A DNA stretch of 64,000 nt, from NCBI RefSeq assembly GCF_001661075.1, contig NZ_CP014870.1, positions 3,368,501 through 3,432,500 of the forward strand, given 5' to 3'. The translations under genes and the position numbers were made by a program. Of this stretch, positions 46,601 to 54,901 are shown one piece after another. The DNA comes from Pseudomonas silesiensis. GTDB lineage: Bacteria; Pseudomonadota; Gammaproteobacteria; Pseudomonadales; Pseudomonadaceae. Below the pieces are notes generated by a model. It did no database searches. It was not told the origin of the DNA and saw only the letters and a list, made by a program, of their open reading frames with translations. How positions within the stretch are numbered: the stretch's first letter is position 1; each line of letters opens with the position of its first letter.

Positions 46601-48539
46601 CCCCGCGCACGATGTGGACGAACGCGTCCTGCAGGGTGTCGTTGAGCTGCTGGATGTCGAGTTCCAGGCCTTCGGCGGCGGTGAATGCGAAGTCATGGAT
46701 CCAGAACTCGCGGCCATTGTTGTGACGCAGGCGATACGGGAACTCGCCCAGCACGCGCAGGCCGAGGTTTTCCAGGATCGGCAACACGTCCGACAGCGCC
46801 AGCGGTGTATCGGCGTGATACAGCTTGCAGTGCAGCATGCGTTGACCGGACACCTGGGCCAGTGGCTGATAGAAGCTCATCACCAGCGGATTTTTTTCGC
46901 TCAGGCTCAGCAGGTGCTGCATGTCGACCACCGCCGAGTGGGCGGCGAAACGCTCGCGATAACCGGCCGGGAAGCCTTTCGGGAAGTCGGCCAGCACATT
47001 GGTGCCGTGGGCTTCGCCGAAGCTTTCGATGACCAGCGTGGCGTAGTCGTCCTGCCAGCTGCGGCAGGCTTGCACCACTTCCTTTTCCAGCTGGACCGGG
47101 TCGATGTCCAGGCGGTTCTTCGGATCGACGCGCAGAATCAACTGCACACGGGCCAGCACCGATTCGGAGAAGAAGGTCCAGAACTCGCAATCCGAGGCTT
47201 TCAGGCGATCCATCAGCACTTGCTGGATCTTCTGCCGCACTTCGGTGGAGTAGATGTCACGCGGCACGTAGGCCAGGCAGTAGCAGAAACGACCGTACGG
47301 GTCTTTGCGCAGGAAGACGCGGATCTTGTTGCGTTCCTGGATCTGCACGATCGACATCACGGTGCTGAACAGCTCGTCCACCGGGGTCTGGAACAGATCG
47401 TCGCGGGGCAGCACTTCCACCACCTGCGCGAGTTCCTTGCCCAGGTGGGCCTTGGCCTGGAAGCCGGAGCGACGTTCGATTTCCTCGACCTTGCGGCGGA
47501 TGTACGGGATGACCCGAACGCTCTCGCCATACACCGCCGAGGTGTACAGGCCCATGAAACGGCATTCCTTGATGACCTTGCCGTCGGCATCGATTTCACG
47601 GATCGACACATAGTCCGGGTAAGCCGGGCGGTGCACGCGGCTCGGGTGCGCGGCCTTGGCGAACGACAGCAGGGCCGGTTCGCGCAGGTAGTTCACGGCG
47701 TAGTCTTCGATGCGCAGGTCTTCGTAGGTCAGGCCGGTGCGCAGCAGCTTGGTCAGGCCGAGGAAGGAATCCTGGTCATAGACGATGTGGCCGCCGTCGG
47801 CTTCATCGCGGACCACGAACTCTTCATAGCCAAGGAAGGTGAAGTGGTTGCCCACCAGCCATTCCAGGAAGCTTTTGATTTCGGCTTTTTCTTCAGGGTC
47901 GACAGCGAACCGGCTGTTGTCCAGGCCGGTGAGGATTTCCTGGACCTTGGCCTTCATCGGCTCGAAATCGGCGACCGCGACGCGCACTTCGCCAAGCACC
48001 TGTTCCAGCTCTTTGCTCAGGACATTGAGCTCGGCCGAATTGGCGCAGCGGTCGATTTCCAGGTACATCAGGGATTCTTGCAGGATCCCTTCGCCCTGGG
48101 TGCCCTTCGGCAGGATTTCCAGCAACTCGCCCTTGCTGCCGCGACGCACGCTCAGCACAGTGGTTTGCAAGGTATGGATGCTGTAGCCGCGGCGGTTCAG
48201 CTCGGTACGCACCGAGTCGACCAGGAACGGCAGGTCGTGGTGCAGCACTTCGACCGCGGTGTGGGTCGACTGCCAGCCGTGGCGTTCGTAATCGGGGTTG
48301 TAGACGCGCACTTGCGGGTGCGCGTGATCGAAGCGCTCAAGCAGGCGCCACGCGGAAAGGGTGCAGCCGGCGAGGTCGGACAACCGACGCTGGGTCAGCT
48401 CGTCCAGGGAAATGATGCCGAAGAATTGTTCAGCGAACAGCGCCACTTGTGGCAGTGCCTGTTCACTGATGTGCTGCGCCAGTGCCGCTTGCAGTTGGTG
48501 CTGGAAGTCGGCTTTGCTGGCTGCGGTGAAGAACGCCAT
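43638..48539 (-). CDS. gdhB: NAD-specific glutamate dehydrogenase, large (180-kDa) type
   Basis: A 1633-residue protein from the ATG at 48539 (MAFFTAASKADF, GGAG upstream), the size expected for the NAD-GDH/Bd-3118 class. It oxidises L-glutamate to 2-oxoglutarate and ammonium with NAD+, mainly for catabolism of arginine and glutamate. The long N-terminal part holds ACT-like regulatory segments. The catalytic core has VPVGAKGGF with the catalytic Lys853, GGSAGYDHKKMGITAKGAW, and the dinucleotide-binding VVGVGDMAGDVFGNG. A long helical C-terminal domain follows. In P. aeruginosa the same gene is allosterically controlled by arginine and lies near the MoxR/Bat operon, as here. It is monocistronic, with a strong terminator. 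Confidence 0.96.
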   Translation of the reverse strand: MAFFTAASKADFQHQLQAALAQHISEQALPQVALFAEQFFGIISLDELTQRRLSDLAGCTLSAWRLLERFDHAHPQVRVYNPDYERHGWQSTHTAVEVLHHDLPFLVDSVRTELNRRGYSIHTLQTTVLSVRRGSKGELLEILPKGTQGEGILQESLMYLEIDRCANSAELNVLSKELEQVLGEVRVAVADFEPMKAKVQEILTGLDNSRFAVDPEEKAEIKSFLEWLVGNHFTFLGYEEFVVRDEADGGHIVYDQDSFLGLTKLLRTGLTYEDLRIEDYAVNYLREPALLSFAKAAHPSRVHRPAYPDYVSIREIDADGKVIKECRFMGLYTSAVYGESVRVIPYIRRKVEEIERRSGFQAKAHLGKELAQVVEVLPRDDLFQTPVDELFSTVMSIVQIQERNKIRVFLRKDPYGRFCYCLAYVPRDIYSTEVRQKIQQVLMDRLKASDCEFWTFFSESVLARVQLILRVDPKNRLDIDPVQLEKEVVQACRSWQDDYATLVIESFGEAHGTNVLADFPKGFPAGYRERFAAHSAVVDMQHLLSLSEKNPLVMSFYQPLAQVSGQRMLHCKLYHADTPLALSDVLPILENLGLRVLGEFPYRLRHNNGREFWIHDFAFTAAEGLELDIQQLNDTLQDAFVHIVRGDAENDAFNRLVLTAGLPWRDVALLRAYARYMKQIRLGFDLGYIASTLTNHTDIARELTRLFKTRFYLARKLTSDDLEDKQQRLEHAILSALDDVQVLNEDRILRRYLDLIKATLRTNFYQTDARGQNKSYFSFKFNPHSIPELPKPVPKFEIFVYSPRVEGVHLRFGNVARGGLRWSDREEDYRTEVLGLVKAQQVKNSVIVPVGAKGGFLPRRLPLGGSRDEIAAEGIACYRIFISGLLDITDNLKDGALVPPANVVRHDDDDPYLVVAADKGTATFSDIANGIAIDYGFWLGDAFASGGSAGYDHKKMGITAKGAWVGVQRHFRERGINVQEDSITVVGVGDMAGDVFGNGLLMSDKLQLVAAFNHLHIFIDPNPEPANSFAERQRLFDLPRSAWSDYDTSIMSEGGGIFSRSAKSIAISPQMKERFDIQADKLTPTELLNALLKAPVDLLWNGGIGTYVKASSESHADVGDKANDALRVNGNELRCKVVGEGGNLGMTQLGRVEFGLNGGGSNTDFIDNAGGVDCSDHEVNIKILLNEVVHAGDMTEKQRNQLLGSMTDEVGNLVLGNNYKQTQALSLAARRAYVRIAEYKRLMNDLESRGKLDRAIEFLPSEEAISERIAEGHGLTRAELSVLISYSKIDLKEALLNSLVPDDDYLTRDMETAFPPSLVSKFSAAMRRHRLKREIVSTQIANDLVNHMGITFVQRLKESTGMSPANVAGAYVIVRDIFHLPHWFRQIEALDYQVSADVQLELMDELMRLGRRATRWFLRSRRNEQNAARDVAHFGPHLAALGLKLDELLEGPTRVGWQTRYQAYVAAGVPELLARMVAGTTHLYTLLPIIEASDVTGQNAADVAKAYFAVGSALDITWYLQQISALPVENNWQALAREAFRDDVDWQQRAITISVLQQGDGSQDVETRLELWMEQHEGMVERWRAMLVELRAASGTDYAMYAVANRELLDLALSGQAVVPAAAPASKVLEPAA

Positions 48540-49043
48540 CTGTGGTACTCCGCTTGGGCTTGTTATTGATGGAAGCGTCGCGTGCAAAACCCCTTTCGGG
48601 GCGATCCGTCACCCTGTTCCTGATTCTCGGGCAGAGGAAACAGGATGACAGGTGGGTGAAGCTGGACGAGACACTCAGGTCACATTCACCTTCCATGAAT
48701 GGGCATCTGCAAAAACGACTCTGCGGTCAAATGCACAATGTCTTTACAGGTATCCATTCGATGCGCAGCTTAACCAGTGCGGCAAGGCCCGTGCTTGCGG
48801 TGCTGCGACATATTCGGTCATCGGTACGCAGTGCGTGACCGATGCATCGAACAACACTAGCAGGCGCACAGGAAACCGGGCGTTATATGCCCGGTTTTGC
48901 GGCACCGGCGTACCAGAAATGACCAGTAACACTCTGGATGTCCACGACACATGTTCTGACACTCAGCCGAGCAGAAATTCCCGGGGGCTGGCAGAATTGC
49001 TTTTTTGTTGCATTCACAACGCTCGCCGAGCCAGGATTTTCCC
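48540..49043. other. Non-coding gap upstream of gdhB
   Basis: About 500 bp between the divergent gdhB and the 117-residue gene. Open frames here are short and lack start signals or protein-like composition. It should contain the gdhB promoter and that of the small gene. The only structure I see is the terminator-like hairpin near 48873-48897. No REP is present. Confidence 0.6.
48873..48897. terminator. Isolated terminator-like hairpin
   Basis: AAACCGGGC and GCCCGGTTT form a perfect 9-bp stem around a 7-nt loop, with A-rich and T-rich ends on either side. No recognised gene ends here, so it could terminate an unannotated small RNA or be an attenuator for the downstream gene. Confidence 0.5.
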
Positions 49044-49397
49044 ATGCAAATGACCACCGCCCTCTTGATCGTCAACCCGTGTGATGAGGAGGAAGACGAC
49101 ATGGCCATGCTCGCCTGCCACAGTGACCAGGGTGAAATGTTCCTGATGACCCGCTACCCGGACGAAGACGAGCTGGAAATCACCCTCGACGGCGAACCTT
49201 CCACCCTGGACGGCGTGAAAGTCACGCTCGGCCCTACCCGCCTGCTGATCGAAATCGCGGCGGCGGATGCCGATGCGTTGAATGGGGATGATTCGCTGGA
49301 GATCATTCACGGCACGGATGCGGGGGATCTGGCTGAGGTGGAAGAAACCTTGCAGAACATTCTCAAGGGGACCGGGACCTATATCAGCGAGCTGTAG
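49044..49397 (+). CDS. Conserved hypothetical acidic protein (117 aa)
   Basis: From the ATG at 49044 (AGGA about 7 bp upstream; a second Met two codons later is also possible) the product reads MQMTTALLIVNPCDEEEDDM, then FLMTRYPDEDELEITLDGEP, VKVTLGPTRLLIEIAAADAD and LAEVEETLQNILKGTGTYIS. It is strongly acidic, beta-rich and lacks a signal or membrane segment. I recognise no named domain. It lies before the second Bat operon but is separated from it by a REPIN, so is probably independent. Confidence 0.8.
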   Translation: MQMTTALLIVNPCDEEEDDMAMLACHSDQGEMFLMTRYPDEDELEITLDGEPSTLDGVKVTLGPTRLLIEIAAADADALNGDDSLEIIHGTDAGDLAEVEETLQNILKGTGTYISEL

Positions 49398-49419
49398 TTT
49401 TCGGCGTCTTTGCCGACGC

Positions 49420-49515
49420 ATTCGCGAGCAGGCTCGCTCCCACAGTGGAATTGTGACGGGTGCAATATTTGTATCCGCTGGAGATCCCTTGTGGGAGCGA
49501 GCCTGCTCGCGAAGG
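49420..49515. repeat. REPIN
   Basis: TTCGCGAGCAGGCTCGCTCC and GGAGCGAGCCTGCTCGCGAA are perfectly inverted, about 96 bp end to end. It lies between the acidic hypothetical gene and the promoter region of the second MoxR operon. Confidence 0.93.
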
Positions 49516-49692
49516 GGCCCTACGGTTCGCCACCCTACCCCCGCCCTGCAAAATTACAACGATTTCGCCCATCAATTCCCGCACTTTGCGCAAATGCCGT
49601 TAGTCGCCACCCCCCGCGATGCTTTAAAGTAACGCCCCCAGCCCTGGCGTTACCGGAACGTCTGCGGTCACCCTTTCCAGGAACAGTCATCG

Positions 49693-50652
49693 ATGGAACA
49701 TCGTGAAGCGCTGCTAGCGCTGCGAACCTTTCTTTCAACGCAGATTCTCGGCCAGGAAAAACTCATCGAGCGCTTGCTCATCGCCTTGCTTGCCGACGGC
49801 CACATGCTGGTCGAGGGCGCGCCGGGCCTGGCCAAGACCAAGGCCATCAAAGAACTCGCCGAAGGCATCGAAGCCCAGTTCCATCGCATCCAGTTCACCC
49901 CCGACCTGTTGCCGGCCGACATCACCGGCACGGAAATCTATCGCCCTGAGACCGGCAGTTTCGTGTTCCAGCAAGGGCCGATCTTCCACAACCTGGTGCT
50001 GGCGGACGAAATCAACCGTGCCCCGGCCAAGGTCCAGTCGGCACTGCTCGAAGCCATGGGCGAGCGGCAGGTCAGTGTCGGGCGCAGCACCTATGATCTG
50101 TCGCCCTTGTTCCTGGTGATGGCCACGCAAAACCCGATCGAGCAGGAAGGCACCTATCCGCTACCCGAAGCGCAGCTGGACCGTTTCCTGATGCACGTGA
50201 AAATCGGCTTTCCGGACGCGGCGGTCGAGCGCCGCATCCTGCAACAGGCCCGTGGCGAAGCCTTGAACGGCGAAACCAAGCCGGAGCGACGGGTCAGCCA
50301 GCAGGCGATTTTCGCCGCACGCAAGGAGATTCTCGGCCTGTACATGGCCGACGCCGTGGAGGAATACCTGGTGCAACTGGTCATGGCCACGCGCACCCCG
50401 GCCAAGTTCGACCCGGAGATGGCTGAATGGATCGCCTATGGCGCCAGCCCTCGGGGCTCGATTGCCCTTGACCGTTGCGCCCGGGCCCACGCCTGGCTGG
50501 CCGGACGGGATTTCGTCAGCCCCGAAGACATTCAAGCCGTGCTGTTCGACGTCTTGCGTCACCGCATCATTCTTTCCTTTGAGGCCGAAGCCGCCGGTAT
50601 CGACCAGGACCGGGTGGTCCAGCGGATTCTCGACGTCGTAGCCGTCGCTTGA
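49693..50652 (+). CDS. MoxR-family AAA+ ATPase (second Bat cluster)
   Basis: A 319-residue MoxR ATPase. Walker A is in MLVEGAPGLAKT (Lys48), Walker B is LVLADEINRAPAK, sensor 1 is in MATQNP and DRF follows. The lid contains YGASPRGSIALDRCARA. It is the head of a six-gene operon in canonical order (MoxR, DUF58, DUF4381, VWA, VWA/TPR, BatD). Its position near gdhB matches the conserved Pseudomonas location of this cluster, so this copy is likely ancestral. The 22265 set is the accessory paralogue. The start lies after a T/A-rich promoter-like stretch at 49620-49640. Confidence 0.94.
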   Translation: MEHREALLALRTFLSTQILGQEKLIERLLIALLADGHMLVEGAPGLAKTKAIKELAEGIEAQFHRIQFTPDLLPADITGTEIYRPETGSFVFQQGPIFHNLVLADEINRAPAKVQSALLEAMGERQVSVGRSTYDLSPLFLVMATQNPIEQEGTYPLPEAQLDRFLMHVKIGFPDAAVERRILQQARGEALNGETKPERRVSQQAIFAARKEILGLYMADAVEEYLVQLVMATRTPAKFDPEMAEWIAYGASPRGSIALDRCARAHAWLAGRDFVSPEDIQAVLFDVLRHRIILSFEAEAAGIDQDRVVQRILDVVAVA

Positions 50653-50657
50653 CCCCG

Positions 50658-51602
50658 ATGACCACCCTCCTGCCGTCCGAACCGGGCATCCGTGTCAGCC
50701 TCGCCGAGCTGATCGAGATGCGCCATCGAGTGCGTGAAGTGCAACTGTTCTCCACGCCGAGCCAGCGCAGCCCGCTGATCGGCCTGCACCATTCGAAACT
50801 GCGTGGCCGAGGGGTCGATTTCGACCAGGTGCGGGTCTATCAGGCCGGCGACGACGTGCGCAGCATCGATTGGCGCGTCACCGCCCGTACTCAGGAACCT
50901 CACACCAAACTGTTCCACGAAGAACGCGAGCGCCCGATTTTCATCATGGTCGAGCAAAGTTGCCGGCTGTTTTTCGGTTCGGGGCTGATGTTCAAATCGG
51001 TACTCGCCGCCCAGGCCGCGAGTCTGATTGGTTGGGCGGCGCTGGGCCATAACGACCGGGTCGGCGGCCTGGTATTCGGCGACAACGAACATTACGAGAT
51101 CAAGCCACGGCGCAGCAAGCAAAGCCTGCTGCAGTTGCTCAACCGCCTGGTGCGGGTCAATCAGTCGTTGCACACCGAAACCGAGCCGGACCGCGACGCG
51201 TTCAACATTGCCCTGCGCCGCGCCCGGGAAGTCCTGCGCCCTGGCAGCCTGGTGATCGTGATCTGCGACGAGCGTGCCCTCACCGAGGGCGCCGAACAGC
51301 AGCTGAGTCTGTTGTCGCGTCATTGCGACCTGTTGTTGCTGCCGGTGTCCGATCCGCTTGATCATGCCCTGCCCGCCGCCGGACTATTGCGCTTCGCGGA
51401 ACGGGGGGCGCAACTGGAACTCGACACCCTCAACTACGAGCTGCGCCAGACCTACCGCGCCCAGGCCGAGGCACGCGTCGCGCGCTGGGAATTGCTGGCA
51501 CAGAAACTGCGGGTTTTGCTGATGCCGTTAAGCACCCAGAGCGAGATGGTCGAACAACTGCGTGAATACTTGAACCCAGAACGTCCGGGGAAAAGCCGAT
51601 GA
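50658..51602 (+). CDS. DUF58 domain protein (second Bat cluster)
   Basis: A 314-residue DUF58 protein from the ATG at 50658. A TTG at 50649 that overlaps the moxR stop is an alternative start adding three residues. Signature: LRGRGVDFDQVRVYQAGDDV, then SIDWRVTARTQEPHTKLF and EERERPIFIMVEQ. It has no signal peptide. The stop overlaps the DUF4381 gene as ATGA. It is clearly paralogous to the protein encoded at 23242. Confidence 0.93.
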   Translation: MTTLLPSEPGIRVSLAELIEMRHRVREVQLFSTPSQRSPLIGLHHSKLRGRGVDFDQVRVYQAGDDVRSIDWRVTARTQEPHTKLFHEERERPIFIMVEQSCRLFFGSGLMFKSVLAAQAASLIGWAALGHNDRVGGLVFGDNEHYEIKPRRSKQSLLQLLNRLVRVNQSLHTETEPDRDAFNIALRRAREVLRPGSLVIVICDERALTEGAEQQLSLLSRHCDLLLLPVSDPLDHALPAAGLLRFAERGAQLELDTLNYELRQTYRAQAEARVARWELLAQKLRVLLMPLSTQSEMVEQLREYLNPERPGKSR

Positions 51603-52093
51603 GCAGCCTCGAGCAACTGCAACCGCTGATTTCGCCGCCACCGATCGAATTCTGGCCACCGGCGCCGGGCTGGTGGTTATTGCTGCTTTTACTGCCGGCG
51701 TTCGGTTTCGGCCTCTGGCAGTTGCGACGCTTGCTTCCCGACAAGCGTCCCATCGTGCGCGCCGAACAACCGCTGGACCCGGTACGCATCGCGGCCCTGG
51801 CCGAGCTCGCACAGATGCCCAAACCCTACGACGGCGCGCCGGCCGGTGCCTGGCTGCAGCAGCTCAACGGGTTGCTCAAGCGCCTGTGCCGCAACCACTA
51901 CCCCTACAGCCAGAGCCACACCCTGAACGGGCGCAAATGGCTGGCTTTTCTCGACAACCGCTGCCCGGCTGCGGGGTTGACCCGTTGGATGGTGCTGGTT
52001 GAAGGCGCTTACAAACCGGAATGCAAGCTCGACGACAAGGCCATCGCCGGCTTGACTCAAGCCATCGATACCTGGATTCGCAAGCATGTTTGA
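51599..52093 (+). CDS. DUF4381 membrane protein (second Bat cluster)
   Basis: A 164-residue DUF4381 protein: a short N-terminal part (LQPLISPPPIEFWPPAPG), a single transmembrane helix (WWLLLLLLPAFGFGLWQL) and a helical cytoplasmic domain with AGAWLQQLNGLLKRLCRNHY, then GRKWLAFLDNRCP. It serves as the uninterrupted reference for the REPIN-carrying paralogue at 24174, which is 29 residues longer. It overlaps the DUF58 gene by 4 bp and the following VWA gene by 8 bp. Confidence 0.92.
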   Translation: MSSLEQLQPLISPPPIEFWPPAPGWWLLLLLLPAFGFGLWQLRRLLPDKRPIVRAEQPLDPVRIAALAELAQMPKPYDGAPAGAWLQQLNGLLKRLCRNHYPYSQSHTLNGRKWLAFLDNRCPAAGLTRWMVLVEGAYKPECKLDDKAIAGLTQAIDTWIRKHV

Positions 52094-53165
52094 ATTCGCC
52101 TGGCCGTTGATGTTCGCCCTGCTGCCGCTGCCCTGGCTGTTGCGCCTGGTGCTGCCGGTGGCGGACAGTGGCGAGCCGGCGCTCAAGGTCAGCTTCCTCA
52201 GCGACCTCGAAGGCTTGGCCCGGCGCCGCGCCCGGGCCAACCTGCCGGCCTGGCGCCAACAAGCACCGTTCATTCTCCTGTGGTTGTTGTTGCTGATCGC
52301 CGCGGCGCGCCCGCAATGGCTCGGCGAGCCGTTGCCGATTGCCGCCAGCGGTCGCGACCTGCTGGTCGCGGTGGATGTGTCCGGCTCCATGGACTTCCCC
52401 GACATGCGCTGGCAGAACGATGAGGTCAGCCGTCTCGTATTAGTCCAGCATCTGCTCGGCGACTTCCTCGAACGTCGCGAAGGCGACCGGGTCGGTCTGA
52501 TCCTGTTTGGCAGCCAGGCCTACGTGCAGGCACCGCTGACCTTTGACCGGCGCACCGTGAGGGTCTGGCTCGACGAAGCGCGAATCGGCATCGCCGGCAA
52601 GAACACCGCGATCGGCGATGCCATTGGCCTGGCCCTGAAGCGGCTGCGCATGCGCCCGGCGCAAAGTCGCGTACTGATTCTGGTCACCGACGGCGCCAAT
52701 AACGGCGGCGAAATCGACCCGCTGACGGCGGCGCGGCTAGCGGCCACCGAAGGGGTGAAAATCTATACCATCGGCATCGGTGCCGTTCCGGAGGACAGTG
52801 GCACCCTCGGTTTTCTCGGGATCAACCCGAGCCTGGACCTCGACGAGCCGTCCTTGAAAGCCATCGCCGAAGCCACAGGCGGGCAGTACTTCCGCGCCCG
52901 TGATGGCCAGGAGCTGCAGGCGATCAAGGACACGCTCGACACACTCGAGTCGGTGACACAACAACCCACCCAGGCGCGCCCGGCCCAGGCCTTGTATCAC
53001 TGGCCGCTGGCAGTGGCGTTGCTGCTGAGCATGCTGCTGGTGGTGCGCGAGCTGTGGCCCGACAACCCCTTGCAGCGCCTGTTTACCAAGGATCTGTTCT
53101 TGCAATCGCAACTGCCCGACTGGCGCCGGCGGCTCAACCGCCTGCGTCTGCGGAGACGCCGATGA
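52086..53165 (+). CDS. VWA-domain membrane protein, BatA-like (second Bat cluster)
   Basis: A 359-residue protein with N-terminal helices (FAWPLMFALLPLPWLLRLVL, FILLWLLLLIAAA) and a C-terminal helix (WPLAVALLLSMLLVVREL). The VWA domain has an intact MIDAS DVSGS (Asp97, Ser99, Ser101), GKNTAIGDAIGLAL and LILVTDGANNGGE. As the metal-dependent ligand-binding Bat subunit it probably contacts the neighbouring VWA/TPR protein and the MoxR ATPase (family inference). It overlaps both neighbours (8 bp and ATGA). Confidence 0.93.
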   Translation: MFEFAWPLMFALLPLPWLLRLVLPVADSGEPALKVSFLSDLEGLARRRARANLPAWRQQAPFILLWLLLLIAAARPQWLGEPLPIAASGRDLLVAVDVSGSMDFPDMRWQNDEVSRLVLVQHLLGDFLERREGDRVGLILFGSQAYVQAPLTFDRRTVRVWLDEARIGIAGKNTAIGDAIGLALKRLRMRPAQSRVLILVTDGANNGGEIDPLTAARLAATEGVKIYTIGIGAVPEDSGTLGFLGINPSLDLDEPSLKAIAEATGGQYFRARDGQELQAIKDTLDTLESVTQQPTQARPAQALYHWPLAVALLLSMLLVVRELWPDNPLQRLFTKDLFLQSQLPDWRRRLNRLRLRRRR

Positions 53166-54901
53166 GTGCGCTCTGGCCCTTCTGGTTCCGCCCCTGGTGG
53201 CTGCTGCTGTTGCCGCTGCTCGGCTGGCTGCTGTGGCAACTCTGGCACCGGCAGAAACGTGCCGGACGCTGGCAGATGATTCTGCCGCCGGCCTTTCATG
53301 CGGCCTTGCTCAGTGGTGGCGGCGGTCGTGACAGCAAACTGCCCTGGGTCGCCTTGGGCGTGGCGTGGGTACTGACCGTACTGGCGCTGCTGGGACCGGG
53401 TTGGGAACGTGTCGAGCAAGCCAGTCAGAAGCCGGCCGATCCGCTGGTGGTGATCCTGGAACTGACCCCGGAAATGCTCGCCACCGACGTGACGCCGAAC
53501 CGCCTGGAACAGGCGCGGCGCAAGCTGTTCGACCTGCTGCAAAGCCGCAGCGATGCCCAGACAGCCATTGTTGTCTACGCCGGCAGCGCCCACACCTTGG
53601 TGCCGCTGTCGGATGACCTGTCCACCAGCCGCAATCTGCTGGAGGCGCTCAAGCCGTCGCTGATGCCCCTGGCCGGCCATCGCGCCGATCTGGCGGTGGT
53701 CAAGGCCCTCGCCCTGCTGAATCAGGGCGCCCTGGGCAATGGCCGGATCCTGCTCATCGGTTCGACCCTGACCGAACAGGAACGTCAAGGGATCCTTCAG
53801 GCGCTCGATGGCAAATCGACACAGTTCCTGATGCTCGGCATCGGCACCGCCGAAGGAGCGCCGATCACGCAGGAGGACGGCAGTTTCCTCAAGGACGATC
53901 AGGGCGCGATCCTGGTGCCGCATCTGGACGAGCCCGGCCTGAAAGCCTTCGCCAGTGCGCTGGACGGGCGCTATCGCCACGCGCGCCTGGACGATGCCGA
54001 TCTGCGTGCGTTAGGCCTGCTCGACAGCCCGCGCACCCTGATCAATGACGGCCAGACCGTGCGCCTCGACAGCTGGGCCGATCAGGGTTACTGGCTATTG
54101 TTGCCGCTGTTGCTGCTGGCGGCCTGCGCCGGTCGCCGCGGCTGGCTGTTCTGCTTGCCGCTGCTGTTGCTGCTGCCGCAACCCGGCTACGCCTTCGACT
54201 TCGAAGACCTGTGGCTGCGGCCGGATCAGCAGGGTATGCGATTGCTCAACCAGAAGCGCCCGGCCGTGGCCGCAGAGCATTTCACCGACCTGCAATGGCA
54301 GGGTGTGGCGCTGTATGAGGCCGGCGACTACAGTGGCGCCGCTCAGCGGTTCGCCGCAGGCAACGACGCCCACGCCCACTACAATCGTGGCAATGCCCTG
54401 GCCAGGAGCGGTGAGCTGGAAGCAGCGCTGGACGCTTACGAGCAGGCGTTGGAACGTCAGCCGGATTTACGCCCGGCGTTGACGAACAAAGCCTTGGTGG
54501 AAAATCTGATCAAGCAGAAAAACACCCCGCCGCCTGTTAAACCGGAGCAAAACCCGGCCGACGAACACCAGTCCAGCCCACAAGAACCACCGCCCGGCGC
54601 GGCCACTCAACCATCGGGCGACGGCGCCCCGCAAACCGACGCCCAACAGGCTACGGCGGACACCGGGAAGCCGTCGGCAACGCCGCCGAAATCAGGTACC
54701 AACGAAGTCCCCGGCAGTGAGCTGGGGGATGAGCAACACACCAGGCCGCCCCTGCGCCCCGCCACTGCCAGCATCGACGGCGAACAGCGTCAGGCGTTGG
54801 AGCAATGGTTGCGCAAGATCCCGGATGACCCGGGCGAATTGCTCAGGCGCAAATTCTGGTACGAACAGCAACAACATCAGGATCAGGGAAAAACTCGATG
54901 A
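53162..54901 (+). CDS. VWA-like + TPR membrane protein, BatB/BatC fusion with degenerate MIDAS
   Basis: A 579-residue protein from the ATG at 53162, overlapping the BatA stop (ATGA). Anchoring helices (WWLLLLPLLGWLLWQLW, WVALGVAWVLTVLALLGPG) precede a VWA-like fold. At the place of the DxSxS metal site it reads LELTPEM, where the paralogue at 25736 has IDLSPSM, so metal coordination is probably lost. A second hydrophobic region, a TPR unit (HAHYNRGNALARSGELEAAL, YEQALERQPDLRPALTNKAL) and a long Pro/Gln-rich tail follow. The stop overlaps the BatD gene by 4 bp. Confidence 0.92.
   Translation: MSALWPFWFRPWWLLLLPLLGWLLWQLWHRQKRAGRWQMILPPAFHAALLSGGGGRDSKLPWVALGVAWVLTVLALLGPGWERVEQASQKPADPLVVILELTPEMLATDVTPNRLEQARRKLFDLLQSRSDAQTAIVVYAGSAHTLVPLSDDLSTSRNLLEALKPSLMPLAGHRADLAVVKALALLNQGALGNGRILLIGSTLTEQERQGILQALDGKSTQFLMLGIGTAEGAPITQEDGSFLKDDQGAILVPHLDEPGLKAFASALDGRYRHARLDDADLRALGLLDSPRTLINDGQTVRLDSWADQGYWLLLPLLLLAACAGRRGWLFCLPLLLLLPQPGYAFDFEDLWLRPDQQGMRLLNQKRPAVAAEHFTDLQWQGVALYEAGDYSGAAQRFAAGNDAHAHYNRGNALARSGELEAALDAYEQALERQPDLRPALTNKALVENLIKQKNTPPPVKPEQNPADEHQSSPQEPPPGAATQPSGDGAPQTDAQQATADTGKPSATPPKSGTNEVPGSELGDEQHTRPPLRPATASIDGEQRQALEQWLRKIPDDPGELLRRKFWYEQQQHQDQGKTR

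Noticed and set aside
45492..48569. 1025-codon open frame on the plus strand, opposite gdhB
   Set aside because: It lies wholly within gdhB. Its product is rich in His, Gln and Val, as expected from the antisense of GC-rich codons, and shows no domain. It is a shadow of gdhB.
48652..49053. 133-codon plus-strand frame upstream of the acidic hypothetical gene
   Set aside because: Its Cys/Arg/Thr-rich product looks unlike a protein, it has no good start signal, and it overlaps the better-supported gene at 49044.
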